The position numbers and the translations under genes are program-made. This document shows, piece after piece, positions 1-10,371 of a stretch of 64,000 nt of DNA. Source of the stretch: Tricholoma matsutake. Taxonomy: Eukaryota > Basidiomycota > Agaricomycetes > Agaricales > Tricholomataceae. The notes beneath the pieces are model-generated. The model was not told where the DNA came from. It saw nothing but the letters and a program-made list of their open reading frames with translations, and did no database searches. Every line of letters begins with the position of its first letter. Position 1 is the stretch's first letter. The stretch covers positions 14,826,337 to 14,890,336 of the forward strand of contig AP026538.1 of assembly GCA_026075535.2 (NCBI GenBank), in the 5' to 3' direction.

Positions 1-1675
1 ATCAATGCAGATATATTTCCAAATCAGAGTTCTACCATTATTGCCTGCACCCTCAGCCACCTGCCATCGAGCCTCAGCACATTTTCTTGAGTGGAAAACT
101 CTTTCAGGAGTTCATTTGTGATGGGTGGGCAACTGCAGAGCAGGAACAATTGCACTTCATCATGATGAATCAGGACACCATTTGGGGTGAAGTCTACATT
201 GGCTTGGCAGATGCTGTAGCCGCAAACGTGGATGCAGACACAGAGTCCCTCGGGAAAAGGATCATCCTGCCTTCTTCTTTTGCAGGAAGCACACATCACA
301 TGCAGCAGCTTCTTCAGGATGCATTGGCCATCAATTGCTACTTCAAGGCCGGTGGTCTTTTTCTGACCATAACTGCAAACCCAGCTTGGCCAGAGATTCA
401 GGATGAGCTCAAGCCAGGTCAGACTGCAGCCGATCACCCTGACTTGGTCATTCATGCCTTTTATGCAAAGCAGAAGCAGATTGTCAAGGACATCGAGTCT
501 GGCATGTTTGGCAAGGCACTCTCTTATGTCTTTGTCATTGAGTTTCAGAAACATGGGCTCCCTCACATGCACTGCATCATCTTTCTCGATGGGGACTCCA
601 AGCTTAGAACACCTGAGCAGATAGACAGCCTCATGTGCTCAGAGTTTCCCAAGGACAATCCTGAGCTGCTCAAGTTGGTCAAGAAGTTCATGGTTCATAA
701 TCCCTGTGGTGCAGAGAACCCTAGAGCTCCCTGCATGGACAGTGCTCCAAAGGTTTCCCTAAGCCATTCAGGGATCACACAACCATCTCTGAGGATGCAT
801 ATGCTGCCACCAGGCGTCAGGACACTGGACAGACTCATCAGGTTTCAGGAAAGCAGGTTGACAATTGCTGGGTCATCACTTATTCACTCTATCTCCTCTG
901 GAAGTACCATTGCCACATCAATATTGAGTCCATTGCCTCCATCAAAGCTGTCAAGTACATCTACAAATATGTCTAAAAGGGCCATGATCACATCACCATG
1001 CAGTTTTGGACTTGCAACAATGAAGTCAAGCAGTATCTGGATGCTCGCTATATTTCTGCCTGTGAGAGCATTTGGCGCCTCTTCCATTTGCCTATGCACT
1101 CTGCTTCTCCCAACATCGTCTGTCTTCAGGTCCACCTCCCTGGCCAGCAGTATGTCACTTGGAATCAGAATGGTCAGCAGTCTACCCAGGAGGTCGTCCA
1201 GCATGCTGCAGAGCATGACACCACTCTCACTGGCTATTTCAAAGCCAATCAGCAGTATCCAGAGCTCGCACACAATGTTTTCTACCAGGACTTTCCCTCT
1301 AAATTTGTGTGGGATCACAAAGCCCACAAGTGGAAGCCCAGGCAGAGGGGATTTGCTATTGGAAGGATGTACTACACTCAGCCTACTGCAGGTGAACGCT
1401 TCTACCTCAGGCTTCTTCTGACAGCTGTCAAGGGGGCAACTTCATATGAAGATCTTTGCACTTTTCAGGGCAACATCGCTCCCTCATTCAGAGAAGCATG
1501 TCTAGCTCGGGGGCTTCTGGAGCATGACCAAGAGTGGCTGCAGTGTTTGGAGGAGGCAAAGTCAATGGCAACAGGTCGTCAGCTCCGCCAACTCTTTGTC
1601 ACTATTCTTTGTGACTGTGCACCCTCCGATCCCATCCAGCTTTGGAACACATACTGGCCTCACATCTGTCGATGA
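1..1675 (+). pseudogene. Helitron Rep (HUH endonuclease) domain, broken
   Basis: N-terminal half of a Helitron transposase. The readable frame runs from about 87 to 735, and a second frame covers about 760-1675. The HUH motif is visible as GLPHMHCIIFL at about 556-590, with both histidines kept. Downstream is the YIYKY block (about 953-970), which should hold the nicking tyrosines, interrupted just after by a stop. The protein then runs through the conserved CDNEVKQYLDA-like and SFREACLARGLL-like blocks to a TGA at 1673. A frameshift near 735-760 separates the two parts. Expected role in an intact element: nicking and joining of element ends during rolling-circle transposition. Not functional here. 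Confidence 0.85.
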
Positions 1676-3294
1676 CCTGCACTATCACCTCCAGCACAGC
1701 AACATCCATATCAACCCTACTGATGAGGATGTGCAGGATTATGGTCTCTACTTGATCAACCAGCTTCTCTTATCCTCTGGCAAATCTCTCAGCAAGAATT
1801 GGCCATACATGCCTCAGATTACTCAGAATTGGGAAGCCAACCTTGGAAACTGCTTGATTGCAGAGCAGCGCAGATACAATGTCATGGAGCAGGCTGAGCT
1901 GGCTGCACAGAATATTGACACTTTCAATCCAGACCAGAGAGCTGTCTTTGAGGAGATCATCCATGCAGTCAACAACAGGACTGGCCAGACATTCTTCCTC
2001 CATGGTCCTGGTGGCACAGGAAAGACCTATGTCTACAACACTCTCTGCCATCAGCTTTGTTCTCAGGGAAAGATCGTTCTCTGTATAGCATCATCTGGAA
2101 TTGCTGCACTCTTGCTCAAAGGGGGCTCCACTTCTCATTCATGTCTCCAGATCCTCTCATAATCAATGAGTCTTCCACCTGCTCTATCTCCAGAGGTTCA
2201 ATCCAGGCAAAGCTGTTGCAGGAGACTGATCTGATCATTTGGGATGAGGCACTCATGCAGCATCATTATCTCCATGAAGCTGTTAACTGCACTCTCAAAG
2301 ACATCCTCCAATCCGATCAACCCTTTGGTGGCATTCCTGTGGTTTTTGGGGGTGACTTTCACCAGATCCTGCCTGTTATTGAGAGGGGTTCATGACCTCA
2401 GATTGTTGGTGCTTCCTTGCAGCACTCTGTTCTTTGGCAGCACATCAAGGTTCTTCATCTCAAAATCAACATGCGATTGAACACAGATGATCTTCAAGAG
2501 CGAGAGTTTGCAAAGTGGCAGTTGGAGGTTGGAAAGGGTGGTCATACAGATGAAGGGCCAACATCGAGCTTCCTGATCATTTCAAATGTCCTGAAAACAC
2601 TCTGGCTTCCCTCATTGACACTGTCTATCCTGGCATCTATGACCATGTTCAGCATTCCGATCAATACTTCTCAGAGTGCATCGTCCTGGCAAGCAAAAAC
2701 AATAACGTTGATGAGTTGAACCATTACATTCTTCAGAGGTTCCCTGGAGAGGAGCGAGTGTTTCACAGTGCAGACTCTATTGAAAACAGTGATCTTCTCT
2801 ATCCACCAGAATACCTCAACTCAATCAACTGCTCAGGTCTACCTTTGGCACACTTGGCACTAAAGGTCGGATGCCCTGTGATGGTCCTTTGCAACCTGAA
2901 TATTTCTGGAGGGGTCTGCAATGGTTCTCAAGGCATTTTGACTCGCATTGGCAACAGAGTGTTGGAGGTTTGCTTGATTACTGGAGATCATGCTGGAGAG
3001 AAGGTCTTTATTCCAAGGATGTGACTGCAGTCAATTGAGGGACAACTTCCTTTCACACTGTCTCGACTCCAGTTTCCTGTTTGACTGTGCTTTTCAATGT
3101 TGATCAACAAATCACAAGGGCAGTCAGTGCAGCATATAGGTTTGGATTTCAGGAGTCCAGTGTTCACACATGGGCAGTTCTATGTGGCAGTATCATGGGT
3201 GAGGTCTGTGCACAACATCAAGGCAATATGGCCAAGTGACAGTGAAAGTGCAACAACAAAAAATATTGTTTATAATGAAGTACTATTAGATTAA
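1667..3294 (+). pseudogene. Helitron PIF1-like helicase domain, broken
   Basis: C-terminal half of the same Helitron protein. Walker A is GPGGTGKT at about 2008-2030. A Walker B-like IIWDEA lies at about 2233, the GGDFHQILPV motif at about 2350, and the C-terminal INKSQGQSV motif at about 3101. It is read in three frames: about 1667-2150, 2150-2395 and onward, and 2716-3294. Stops occur at about 2393, 3022 and 3082; the last falls where the sister copy has an arginine codon, consistent with CGA to TGA. The frame ends at 3292-3294. This is the superfamily 1B helicase that unwinds DNA in Helitron transposition. It is inactive here. Confidence 0.86.
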
Positions 3295-3339
3295 TGTATA
3301 TAGAAAATGTATATAAAAACTTATATAAAAACTTAATGT

Positions 3340-3365
3340 GTGCCGGAGGCACTTCCTAAACTTGT
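3340..3365 (+). repeat. Helitron 3' terminus: hairpin plus conserved tail
   Basis: A 5-bp stem (GTGCC/GGCAC, loop GGA) at 3340-3352 is followed by a tail ending CTTGT at 3361-3365. The same structure recurs at 5757-5782 and 12027-12054, each downstream of A/T-rich TATATAAAAAC-like sequence. A 3' subterminal hairpin is the hallmark of Helitron ends. The final bases are not the classic CTRR, so this may be a Helitron2/Helentron-like end. Confidence 0.75.
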
Positions 3366-3938
3366 CAATAAGTAAGGGAGGATGGTCATGTGACAGTCCA
3401 TATTTGGGGTTGTGTGAGTTTTTTGGCAGACTGGGAATTTTGGTGTGTTGTGTGAGTTTTTTGGGAGATGGGAATTGGCATTTTCATGGGTGTTTTTGTG
3501 TATATTGGTCAGCATAACAAACTGTGCTCCCTTACTGTATGGACGGTGGAAATGCTGAGTGGGCTGAACAACCCACTCCTCTGGCTGAATTGATCTATGT
3601 AACACTAACCAACAACCAAAAAATGTTCTTGGACTCTGAGAGAGTAGTGAGAAAGGCAAAAATGTGTACTGTGAGTAGTGAAATGGAACATTGGTTTACT
3701 GTGAAAAGCTGACTAAGCAAACCTCACCAGCTGAACAAAATGCAAAAACTTGATCATGACTTTGGCACATGATCTACATAACATGAATTAGACATGTCAC
3801 TGTATTAGTCAGTAATAGGTTGATCAATAAAATGTGGTTACAATTTGAGCTACAGTAAGCAGCAATAAAGAAAGAACTACAAGTAAAACAGCTAAGGAAA
3901 AAAGTGAGCTTCGAAATCATGCAAGAAAGTTCAAATGG
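3366..3938. other. Intergenic sequence, no gene identified
   Basis: This stretch lies between the Helitron 1 tail and the AT-rich repeats. I see only T/G-rich runs with two similar GTGTGAGTTTTTTGG stretches near 3408-3465, and no coding similarity. A short stretch at about 3733-3765 (AACAAAATGCAAAAACTTGA) resembles sequence near 25552-25575 inside the 919-bp inverted-repeat element, so part of it may be a repeat fragment. Confidence 0.4.
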
Positions 3939-4380
3939 AGTTCATTACAAAGTCAAGTCAATTCAAAATTGTCATTGTCAATGAAAAGTCAGGTTCATAA
4001 GAAATGAGTTTATTACAAAGTCAATTCAATGTGAAATTAAATTCATCACTGTCAACTAAAGAAACTGCAAGTAATCAACGAAAAAAGTGAGCTTTGAAAT
4101 AAAGCAAGAGTGAATGAAATGTTGAAATGAGTTCATTACAAAGTCAAGTCAGTTTGAAATTAAATTCATTGTCAATCAACAGTCATTATGTTCATGACAA
4201 AGTCAGGTTTATAAGAAATGAGTTCATTATAAAGTCAAGTCAAAATTAAATTCATTATGGAGCAATGTCAGTAAAGTCATCATGAGAAAGTCAACTTGAT
4301 AAGAAATCAGTGAATAAATTACAATCAAACTCCATCAAAAGTAAAGTAAATTCTTTTTACAAATGAGTTCATTACAAGTA
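3939..4380. repeat. AT-rich degenerate tandem repeat
   Basis: Five imperfect units begin with GTTCATTACAAAGTCAAGTC or a close variant, near 3939, 4008, 4132, 4222 and 4364. Most continue into AAATTAAATTCATTGTCAA-like sequence. Spacing is irregular (about 70-140 bp). There is no coding potential. Confidence 0.7.
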
Positions 4381-4386
4381 GTAATT

Positions 4387-5556
4387 AGTGAGGGGGGAGG
4401 GGGAGAGTAAGGCAAACAGTGAGAGGGGAGGTGAGGGTGATGGGTAGAGTGAGAGGGGGAGGGGAGAGTTAGGGGAACAGTGAGGGGGAGGTGAGTGGGA
4501 GAGCACCAGAGAGTGAGGGGGAGAGGGGAGAGGGGGAGGGGGAGAGTAAGTCAGGGGAGAGGGTGAGTGGTGGAAGCAGGGACAGTGAGTGGGGTGAGTG
4601 GTGAGGGGGGAGAGTGAGTAGGGTGAGTAGGTGAGGAGAGAGGGGGGTGGGGGGACAGGGAAAGACTGAGGAGGGGGAGGTGGGGTGAGGATGGGGAGGG
4701 GTGAGTGGGAGGAGGGTGAGGAGGAAGGGGTGAATGGGTAAGGGGGGAGAGTGGAGTAAGTGCAACTGAAGTCTGCAGAAGTGTGTGACTGTAGTAGATT
4801 AAAAACTATGCAGACCAGTGAGAGAACAACAACAACCCTATGTTGACTTCAGGCCTTTGGCCCAAAGTCAACTGAAGAATTCTCTACCTTTAGTAGGATT
4901 AAGCATTCAGTCATATACAAGCAAGCTGGCAGTACTATTACATTAATGTATATAGAAAATCTATATAACAACTTACAGTTGGGTGAGGGGGGAGAGTAGG
5001 TCAGGGGAGAGTGAGTGATGGAAGCAGGGAGAGTGAGTGGGGTGAGTGGCAAGGGGGGAGACTGAGTAGGGTGAGTAGGTGAGGAGAGGGGGGGTGGGGG
5101 AAAGGGGAAGAGTGAGGAGGGCAGGTGGGGTGAGGATGGGGAGGGGTGAGGAGGAGAGGGTGAGGAGGAGAGGGTGAGGAGGAGGGGGAACAGAAGGGGA
5201 GAATCAGTGAGGGGAGAGAGTGAGTAGGGTATGTGGGGGGAAGGGGGAGGGTCACAGGTGAGGAGGAGGGGAGAGACTGATGGGAACAGTGGGGGAGAGG
5301 CAGGAGAGTAGGTTTGGGGAATGAGGAGAGGGAGTTGATTGGTTTGGGGTGATTGGGAGAGGGGGATGGGGTGAAGTGGAGGAGGGGATGGGTACATGGG
5401 GATGGGGTGATGGGGATGAGGAGGGGAGGATGAGGAGATGGGGAGAGCATGATTGGGATGGGCACATGGGGTGATGGGATGGGGTGATGGAGTGATGGAG
5501 ATGGAGTGATGGGGAGGGGCAGATGGGGACATGGGAATGGGCAGAGTAGTAAGAGA
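4387..5556. repeat. Strongly G-rich purine minisatellite in two blocks
   Basis: Blocks at 4387-4760 and 4978-5556 are built from GTGAG, GGGGAG and GGTGAG words, so the plus strand is nearly all purine plus scattered T. They are separated by an A/T-rich spacer at 4791-4977 whose near-copy lies at 5604-5752. The whole is therefore a duplicated unit of block plus spacer. Long minus-strand Pro/Ser/His open frames here are products of the repeat, not genes. The dense G-runs could form G-quadruplex or triplex DNA. Confidence 0.85.
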
Positions 5557-5756
5557 GCAACAGGCAACAGCCCTCCCACATTGATTGGGGCCCAAGGTCC
5601 CCAGCTGTAGTAGATTAAAAACAGTGAGAGAACAACAACAACCCCACATTGACTTTGGGCCAAAGGTCCAAAGTCAACTGAAGAATTGTCTACCTGTATT
5701 AGGATTAAGCATTGAGTCATGTATATATATAGAAAATCTATATAAAAACTTAACGC

Positions 5757-5782
5757 GTGCCGGAGGCACTTCCTAAACTTGT
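5757..5782 (+). repeat. Second Helitron 3' terminus without its own transposase
   Basis: The hairpin GTGCC-GGA-GGCAC at 5757-5769 and tail to CTTGT at 5782 are identical in these parts to 3340-3365. No helicase precedes it, only the G-rich duplicated repeats. The 3.4-5.8 kb segment may therefore be a non-autonomous Helitron or a captured/extended tail of copy 1. Confidence 0.65.
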
Positions 5783-6825
5783 AATATAATAAAGTCATGT
5801 TGGTCAGCTGACCTTGAGAGTGTTTTAATATTATGTAAAATTTGACTAAGCAGACCATGCTCTTTTAGGCCGGCAAAACCCATGCCAGCACATCACGCAT
5901 CAAAATATTTGTCTTGTGCGACCTCTCTTCTTCCCTGCCTGTCTCCCTCTGTGTTCTGCCTTCCACAAAGGTAGGTTTAGGTGTCATTGGGTCCTGCTGA
6001 CCATCTGACACTGTTTTGGGGGTTCTGCAGCCCCTGGCTTCTGCCATTTAGAGGGTTTTTGCTGTCTTTTCAGTTTTTGCCTATCCTTCTTTTGGTGAGT
6101 CAGCTGCCTTACCTCTTGGTTTCTCATAGTATATTTGTCCCTCTAGGCCTGCTTCCCCCTGGGTTTTTGTTGGGTGTTCCCTTGCCATCCTCTCTTTTTT
6201 GCTGATGGCCTTCTCTTCCCAGCTTTTGGCCTGGGACCTGCCTTTTGAGGAAGGTGAGTGGGGTTTGGTGTTTTCTCTCCTCCAGTTGCCTTTGCAATTG
6301 GGTTCTTGAGGAATAAGTAGACCAAGGTGAAGCCCAGTAAAGTCCTGCCTCCCTGGCTTCTCCTTTTCCACAAAGGAGTGTCTGCCAGTTGATTTTGGGC
6401 CTGGACCTCTCTCTGGGCACAGTGTGTAGGGAGATTGGGCTGGCGGGTATGCAGTTGCCTCCCCTTCCATCACTGGAAGTCGCTCCACTGTCAACTACCA
6501 CTGTTTGCACTGATTTCACTGCTTCCTTTAAGAATCTGAGCGCACAGCTGCAGCAGGAGAGTGCTCCATCTCCATTCACCTGGGCTTCTTAACCATGTGA
6601 GTACATCCTGATTTCTTTCCTTCTTTTGTTCTATTCTCATCCTTGCCTCCACAGGGATCAAACCCCTCCCAACACCCCTCAGCAGATGCATATTGCTGCC
6701 CATCAAGGTGAATGAGACCGGCATGTCCTGGATAGCCCTGAGCATCACCGCACTCCTCATCATGTCCGTCTCCTGCACTTTGCCCCTCCTCCAATTGGCA
6801 TCCCACTCCTCCTCCTCCTCCACCC
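5783..6825. other. Region upstream of Helitron 2 coding start
   Basis: About 1 kb, T/C-rich on the plus strand, with no protein I recognise. A plausible intron (GTGAGT at about 6598 to CTCCACAG at about 6655) suggests transcribed leader of the following Helitron. Minus-strand frames of 110-150 codons here look like shadows: biased Lys/Arg/Gly composition and no domains. The 5' end of Helitron 2 must lie in this stretch, but I cannot place it. Confidence 0.35.
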
Positions 6826-8449
6826 ATGGTTAGTGCAGCTGCTAATAACCCTGACCCTTTTGGTGTTTCCCCACTCCAGGCTCCTGCTAATAACCCTGAC
6901 CCTTTTGGTGTTCCCCCACTCCAGGCTCCTGCTCCTGCTCCTGCTCCCCTCACATTTGCAGATCTCATGGCCCAGTATGCTGCTCTTCCACCTCTTCCTG
7001 TCAATCCAGGACAAGGTCGTGGTCGTGGGGCTCAAGGTTGTGGGGCTGCTCCTGCTCCACTGCCTATGGCTGATCTCATGGCCCAGCATGCAGCTCTTCC
7101 ACCCTTGCCAGTTGTTCCTGTGTGTGGATGTCAAGGTAGAGGTAGGGGTAGAGATAGAGGTAGAGGAGCTCCTGTTCCTGTGGTGGGCATTCTCCTTCCA
7201 CTGTTTTCTATGTACATTTCATGGCTGATATTTGAACAACTAGCCCTTCCCTTTGAATCCACTCCAGCCACCTGCTCCTGTCCCTGCTCCTGCTCAGCCT
7301 CCTGCTCCTGCTCCTGCTCAGCCTCTTGCTCCTGCACCTGTTCAGCCCCTTCCTATTGCCTGTCAGCCATTCAATCTCAACTGGCCTGTCCACAGTCTTG
7401 GGAGTATGGATATCCAATGTTCTTCATGCCATGCACTCCATTGGATGGCAGAGAAAACTGCTAAGTCTTCTCTGATAAATCCCAACTTTGGCATGTGCTG
7501 CTTCAGTGGAAAAGTTGATCTCCCCTGTCTCCATGACCTCCCCCATGAGCTGTCCCAACTCTTCAATGGCCAGGATCATCTCAGCAAAGAGTTCTGTGAG
7601 CACATATGCAATTACAACAATGCACTTGCCATGACCTCCATTGGCTGAAATCTAGACAACTCCATGAATGATGGCAATGGGCCCTGGATCTTCAGGCTCC
7701 ATGGTGAGATGTCCCACAAAGCAGATTCCCTTCTTCCCCTCGCAGGCAAGAGTCCTGGGTACTCCCAGCTTTACATCTATAATCCTGCCCAGGCACTTGA
7801 CCATCGTTGCAACCACAGAGAGAACACCCATCTGCAACCAGACATCTTAAGCAATCTTCAGGACATGCTTCACAACCACCATCCAGGAGTTGCACTCTAC
7901 AAACAGGCCTTTGAGCTCACCTGAGACTTGCCACCTGAGCAGCAGTGCAAGATCGCTCTTCACTTTGATGAGGGCTGTGATTGTCGTCGGTACAACCTTC
8001 CTGATGCCAGCCAAAATGAGATTGCCATTATTCTTCCAGGGGATGGAGACCAGCCAGGGGGCTATCATGACATCATTCTCTACCGCAAGTATGGGAATGG
8101 CCTCCAGCGCATCTCTGAGTACCATCCTTTCTATCCTGCCCTCCACTATGTGCTGCTGCATCCCACTGGCCAGCTTTCATGGCATCCCAAGCTCAAGTAC
8201 AGAGATGGTGAGGAGGTCGACAATCAGGATGGTGCTGTGGAGGCTCCTGCTGAGGGCCAGCTTCGAAAGTGCAAGCATGTCACCAAGTCAGAGTTCTATC
8301 ACTATCACCTTCATCCATGTCCTCCCAACATTGAGCCCCAGCATATCTTCCAGGCAGGAAAGCTCTTTCAGCAGTATGTGTGCAACCATTGGGCCACCTG
8401 TGAGCAGGATGTATTCTGGGCTCACAGATGCTGTTGCAGCCAATATTGA
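6826..8449 (+). pseudogene. Helitron 2 N-terminal region (Pro/Ala-rich plus zinc-binding)
   Basis: ATG at 6826 opens a frame with repeated NNPDPFGV and ADLMAQ.AALPPLPV units and RGRG runs to 7182. A 61-base intron fits at 7183-7243 (GTGGGC..ACTAG) and restores phase 0 into a PAPAPAQP-rich stretch. The frame then enters the Helitron N-terminal zinc-like block (CSSCHALHW, then GMCCFSGKV.LP) at about 7420-7530. In-frame TGA codons at 7646 and 7922 interrupt it; the second lies where an Arg codon is likely. The frame is lost near 8409, where about 46 bases present in copy 1 are missing. Probable role: DNA or protein contacts of the transposase. This assignment is by family order, not by motif proof. 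Confidence 0.75.
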
Positions 8450-9970
8450 TGCAGACCCCAGGGCTCTCAGTCAGAGGACTATCTTGCCATCTTCCTTTGC
8501 TGGAAGCACCCGCCCCATGCAGCAGCTCCTCCAGGATTCATTGGCCATCAATCGGTACTTCAAAGGTGGCGACCTCTTTCTCACTATAACTGCCAACCCT
8601 AACTGGCCAGAGATCCAGAATGCCCTGTTCCCAGGTCAGGATCCAGCAGACCATCCTGACTTGGCAGTTCAGGCTTTTGAGGCAAAGCACAAGGAGCTGA
8701 TCAAGGACATTGAGCGTGGCATCTTTGGCAAAGCTGTTGGTCAGGTCTTCATAATCGAGTTCCAGAAGCATGGCCTTCCCCACATGCACTGCATCATCTT
8801 CCTTGATGAGGCTTCCAAGCTCTGCACCCCAGAGGATGTGGACAGTCTTCTCTCCTGCGAGTTCCCTACTGATGATCCTGAGCTCCTCGAGTTGGTCAAG
8901 CAGCTCATGGTCCACAAGCCCTGCGGTGCTGAAAATGACAATCCTGATGCCCCATGCTTGGTCAATGGCAAGTGCTCCAAGAACTTTCCCAAGCCCTTCA
9001 GAGAGCACACTACCATTTCTGATGATTCTTATGCCTCTTTAAGGTGCCGCAACCTTTGAGGTCTGGGGGAAGCAGGTCGACAATCGCTGGGTTGTCACTT
9101 ACTGTGCCTATCTCATATGGAAGTATCGCTGCCACATCAATGTCAAGGTCATTTCCTCCATCAAGGCCTTGAAGTACATCTACAAGTATGTTTACAAGGG
9201 CCATGATCATGTCACTATGCAGTTTGGCACCTGCGATAATGAGGTTAAGCAGTACTTGGATGCCCACTTTGTATCTGCATGCGAGTCCTTCTGGCATCTC
9301 TTCCACTTTGTCATGCATGGTGCCTCTCCCAATGTTGTTCGCCTCCATGTCCACCTTCCAAATGAGCAAAATGTCACATGGAGTGAGGATAGAGTGGAGA
9401 CTATGCAGCAGGTCATTGAGCAAGCAGCCACAAAAGACACCACTCTCACTGCATTCTTCAAGGCCAACCTGGAATATCCAGAGGTTGGAGGTGACCTTCT
9501 GTACCAGGACTATCCCTCCAAGTTTGTGTATCACAAGAGTACTGGCAAGTGGAAACCCAGGCAATGTGGCTTTGCAGTTGGCAGGCTGTATTATGTCCAC
9601 CCCACTGCCGGCAAGCGCATTTATCTCCACCTTCTCCTCACCTCTGTCAGGGGCCCAACATCATTTGAGAGCCTCCTCACTTTCCAAAATGTGCAGGCAC
9701 CATCTTTTAGAGAGGCCTGCCTCGCCCGTGGACTGTTGGAAGATGATCAGGAGTGGCATCAGTGTCTAGAGGAGGCCAGGTCCATGCAGACAGGTCAGCA
9801 GCTTCACCATTTGTTCGTGACCATCCTTCGCGACTGTCTGCCCTCTGACCCTGCTGCACTCCAGAACACCTTTTGGATTTACATCTGTGATGACCTGCAC
9901 TACCACCTTCAGCATGACTACAACCGCCTCAACCCCACCGATGGTGATGTCCAGGACTATGGCCTCTTCC
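8410..9970 (+). pseudogene. Helitron 2 Rep (HUH endonuclease) domain, broken
   Basis: Resumes in another frame at about 8410 with DAVAANIDAD and runs to a stop at 9059. It continues in a third frame from about 9060 to 9970. The HUH motif GLPHMHCIIFL is at about 8774-8806, with both His kept. YIYKYVYKG, holding candidate nicking tyrosines, is at about 9175-9200 and is intact, unlike in copy 1. It ends abruptly at the solo LTR: codons ..DVQDYGLFL before it join ..IDRLLSHTNKSL after it. Confidence 0.85.
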
Positions 9971-10371
9971 TGTTAGGGCGACACCCACTATCTGCTAGCT
10001 AAGACCGTGCAGGTTCTCTCTACAAGAAGGGGGCAGGATCCATGCTCATGATGGGGAATTGATGGTTTTGATGCGAGGGGTTATTAATAGGTAAGTTTGT
10101 TGACAAAGGCCTTTCACACCAAAAGCATAGGTGGAATACCTAAGAGAACACAACTGGGGTCCTCTAGGCATATGTTTAGAGTTTATATACTATGTTACAC
10201 ATATTGTACATTGTTGTTACTGATGCACTTGTACATGCGCATACATTTTGATGCGTGCAAAATAAAATTCTCATGCTATCAAAGTGTAGCGTAATTTGGC
10301 ATCATGTAGCATAATTCGACATAATAAAATAAAAATGAAATTTTATTACATAATGGGGTGGTTTCCTAACA
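9971..10371 (+). repeat. Solo LTR (family S) inserted in Helitron 2
   Basis: A 401-bp element starting TGTTAGGG and ending CCTAACA, flanked by a perfect 5-bp target duplication CTTCC at 9966-9970 and 10372-10376. It has a TATATA-containing core and an AATAAAAT signal, as expected of an LTR promoter and poly(A) region. Removing the element plus one CTTCC restores the Helitron protein across the junction. A second copy of the same LTR is at 34622-35023 in inverse orientation. No internal retroelement genes are attached, so it is a solo LTR left by recombination. The superfamily cannot be told from the LTR alone. Confidence 0.9.

Larger units (their letters stand above)
1..3365 (+). mobile_element. 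Helitron copy 1, 5'-truncated by window edge
   Basis: Rolling-circle DNA transposon remnant. It carries an HUH replication-initiator domain followed by a PIF1-type helicase, and ends in a short hairpin with the shared 3' tail at 3340-3365. The 5' part lies outside the window: base 1 corresponds to the middle of the protein when compared with the copy at 6.8-12 kb. Both copies lie in the same orientation, and their proteins align through almost the whole length, so they are one family. Coding frames shift at least four times and contain stops, so it is non-autonomous now. The exact 3' terminus is inferred as the point where the three tails in this window stop matching (CTTGT). Confidence 0.88.

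Noticed and set aside
884..1327. Minus-strand 147-codon frame inside Helitron 1
   Set aside because: Shadow of the Rep-coding plus strand, which aligns in detail with the second Helitron copy.
4849..5858. Long minus-strand Pro/Ser/His-rich open frames (up to 285 codons)
   Set aside because: They are translations of the G-rich minisatellite. They have no domains, and overlapping frames give similar low-complexity protein.
6081..7134. Minus-strand frames of 110-151 codons opposite the Helitron 2 leader and N-terminus
   Set aside because: Biased composition, no domains, and the plus strand explains the coding signal with an intron that keeps phase.
10097..10294. 65-codon frame repeated at 34699-34896 on minus
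   Set aside because: It lies entirely within the two solo LTRs; its repetition is explained by the LTR.
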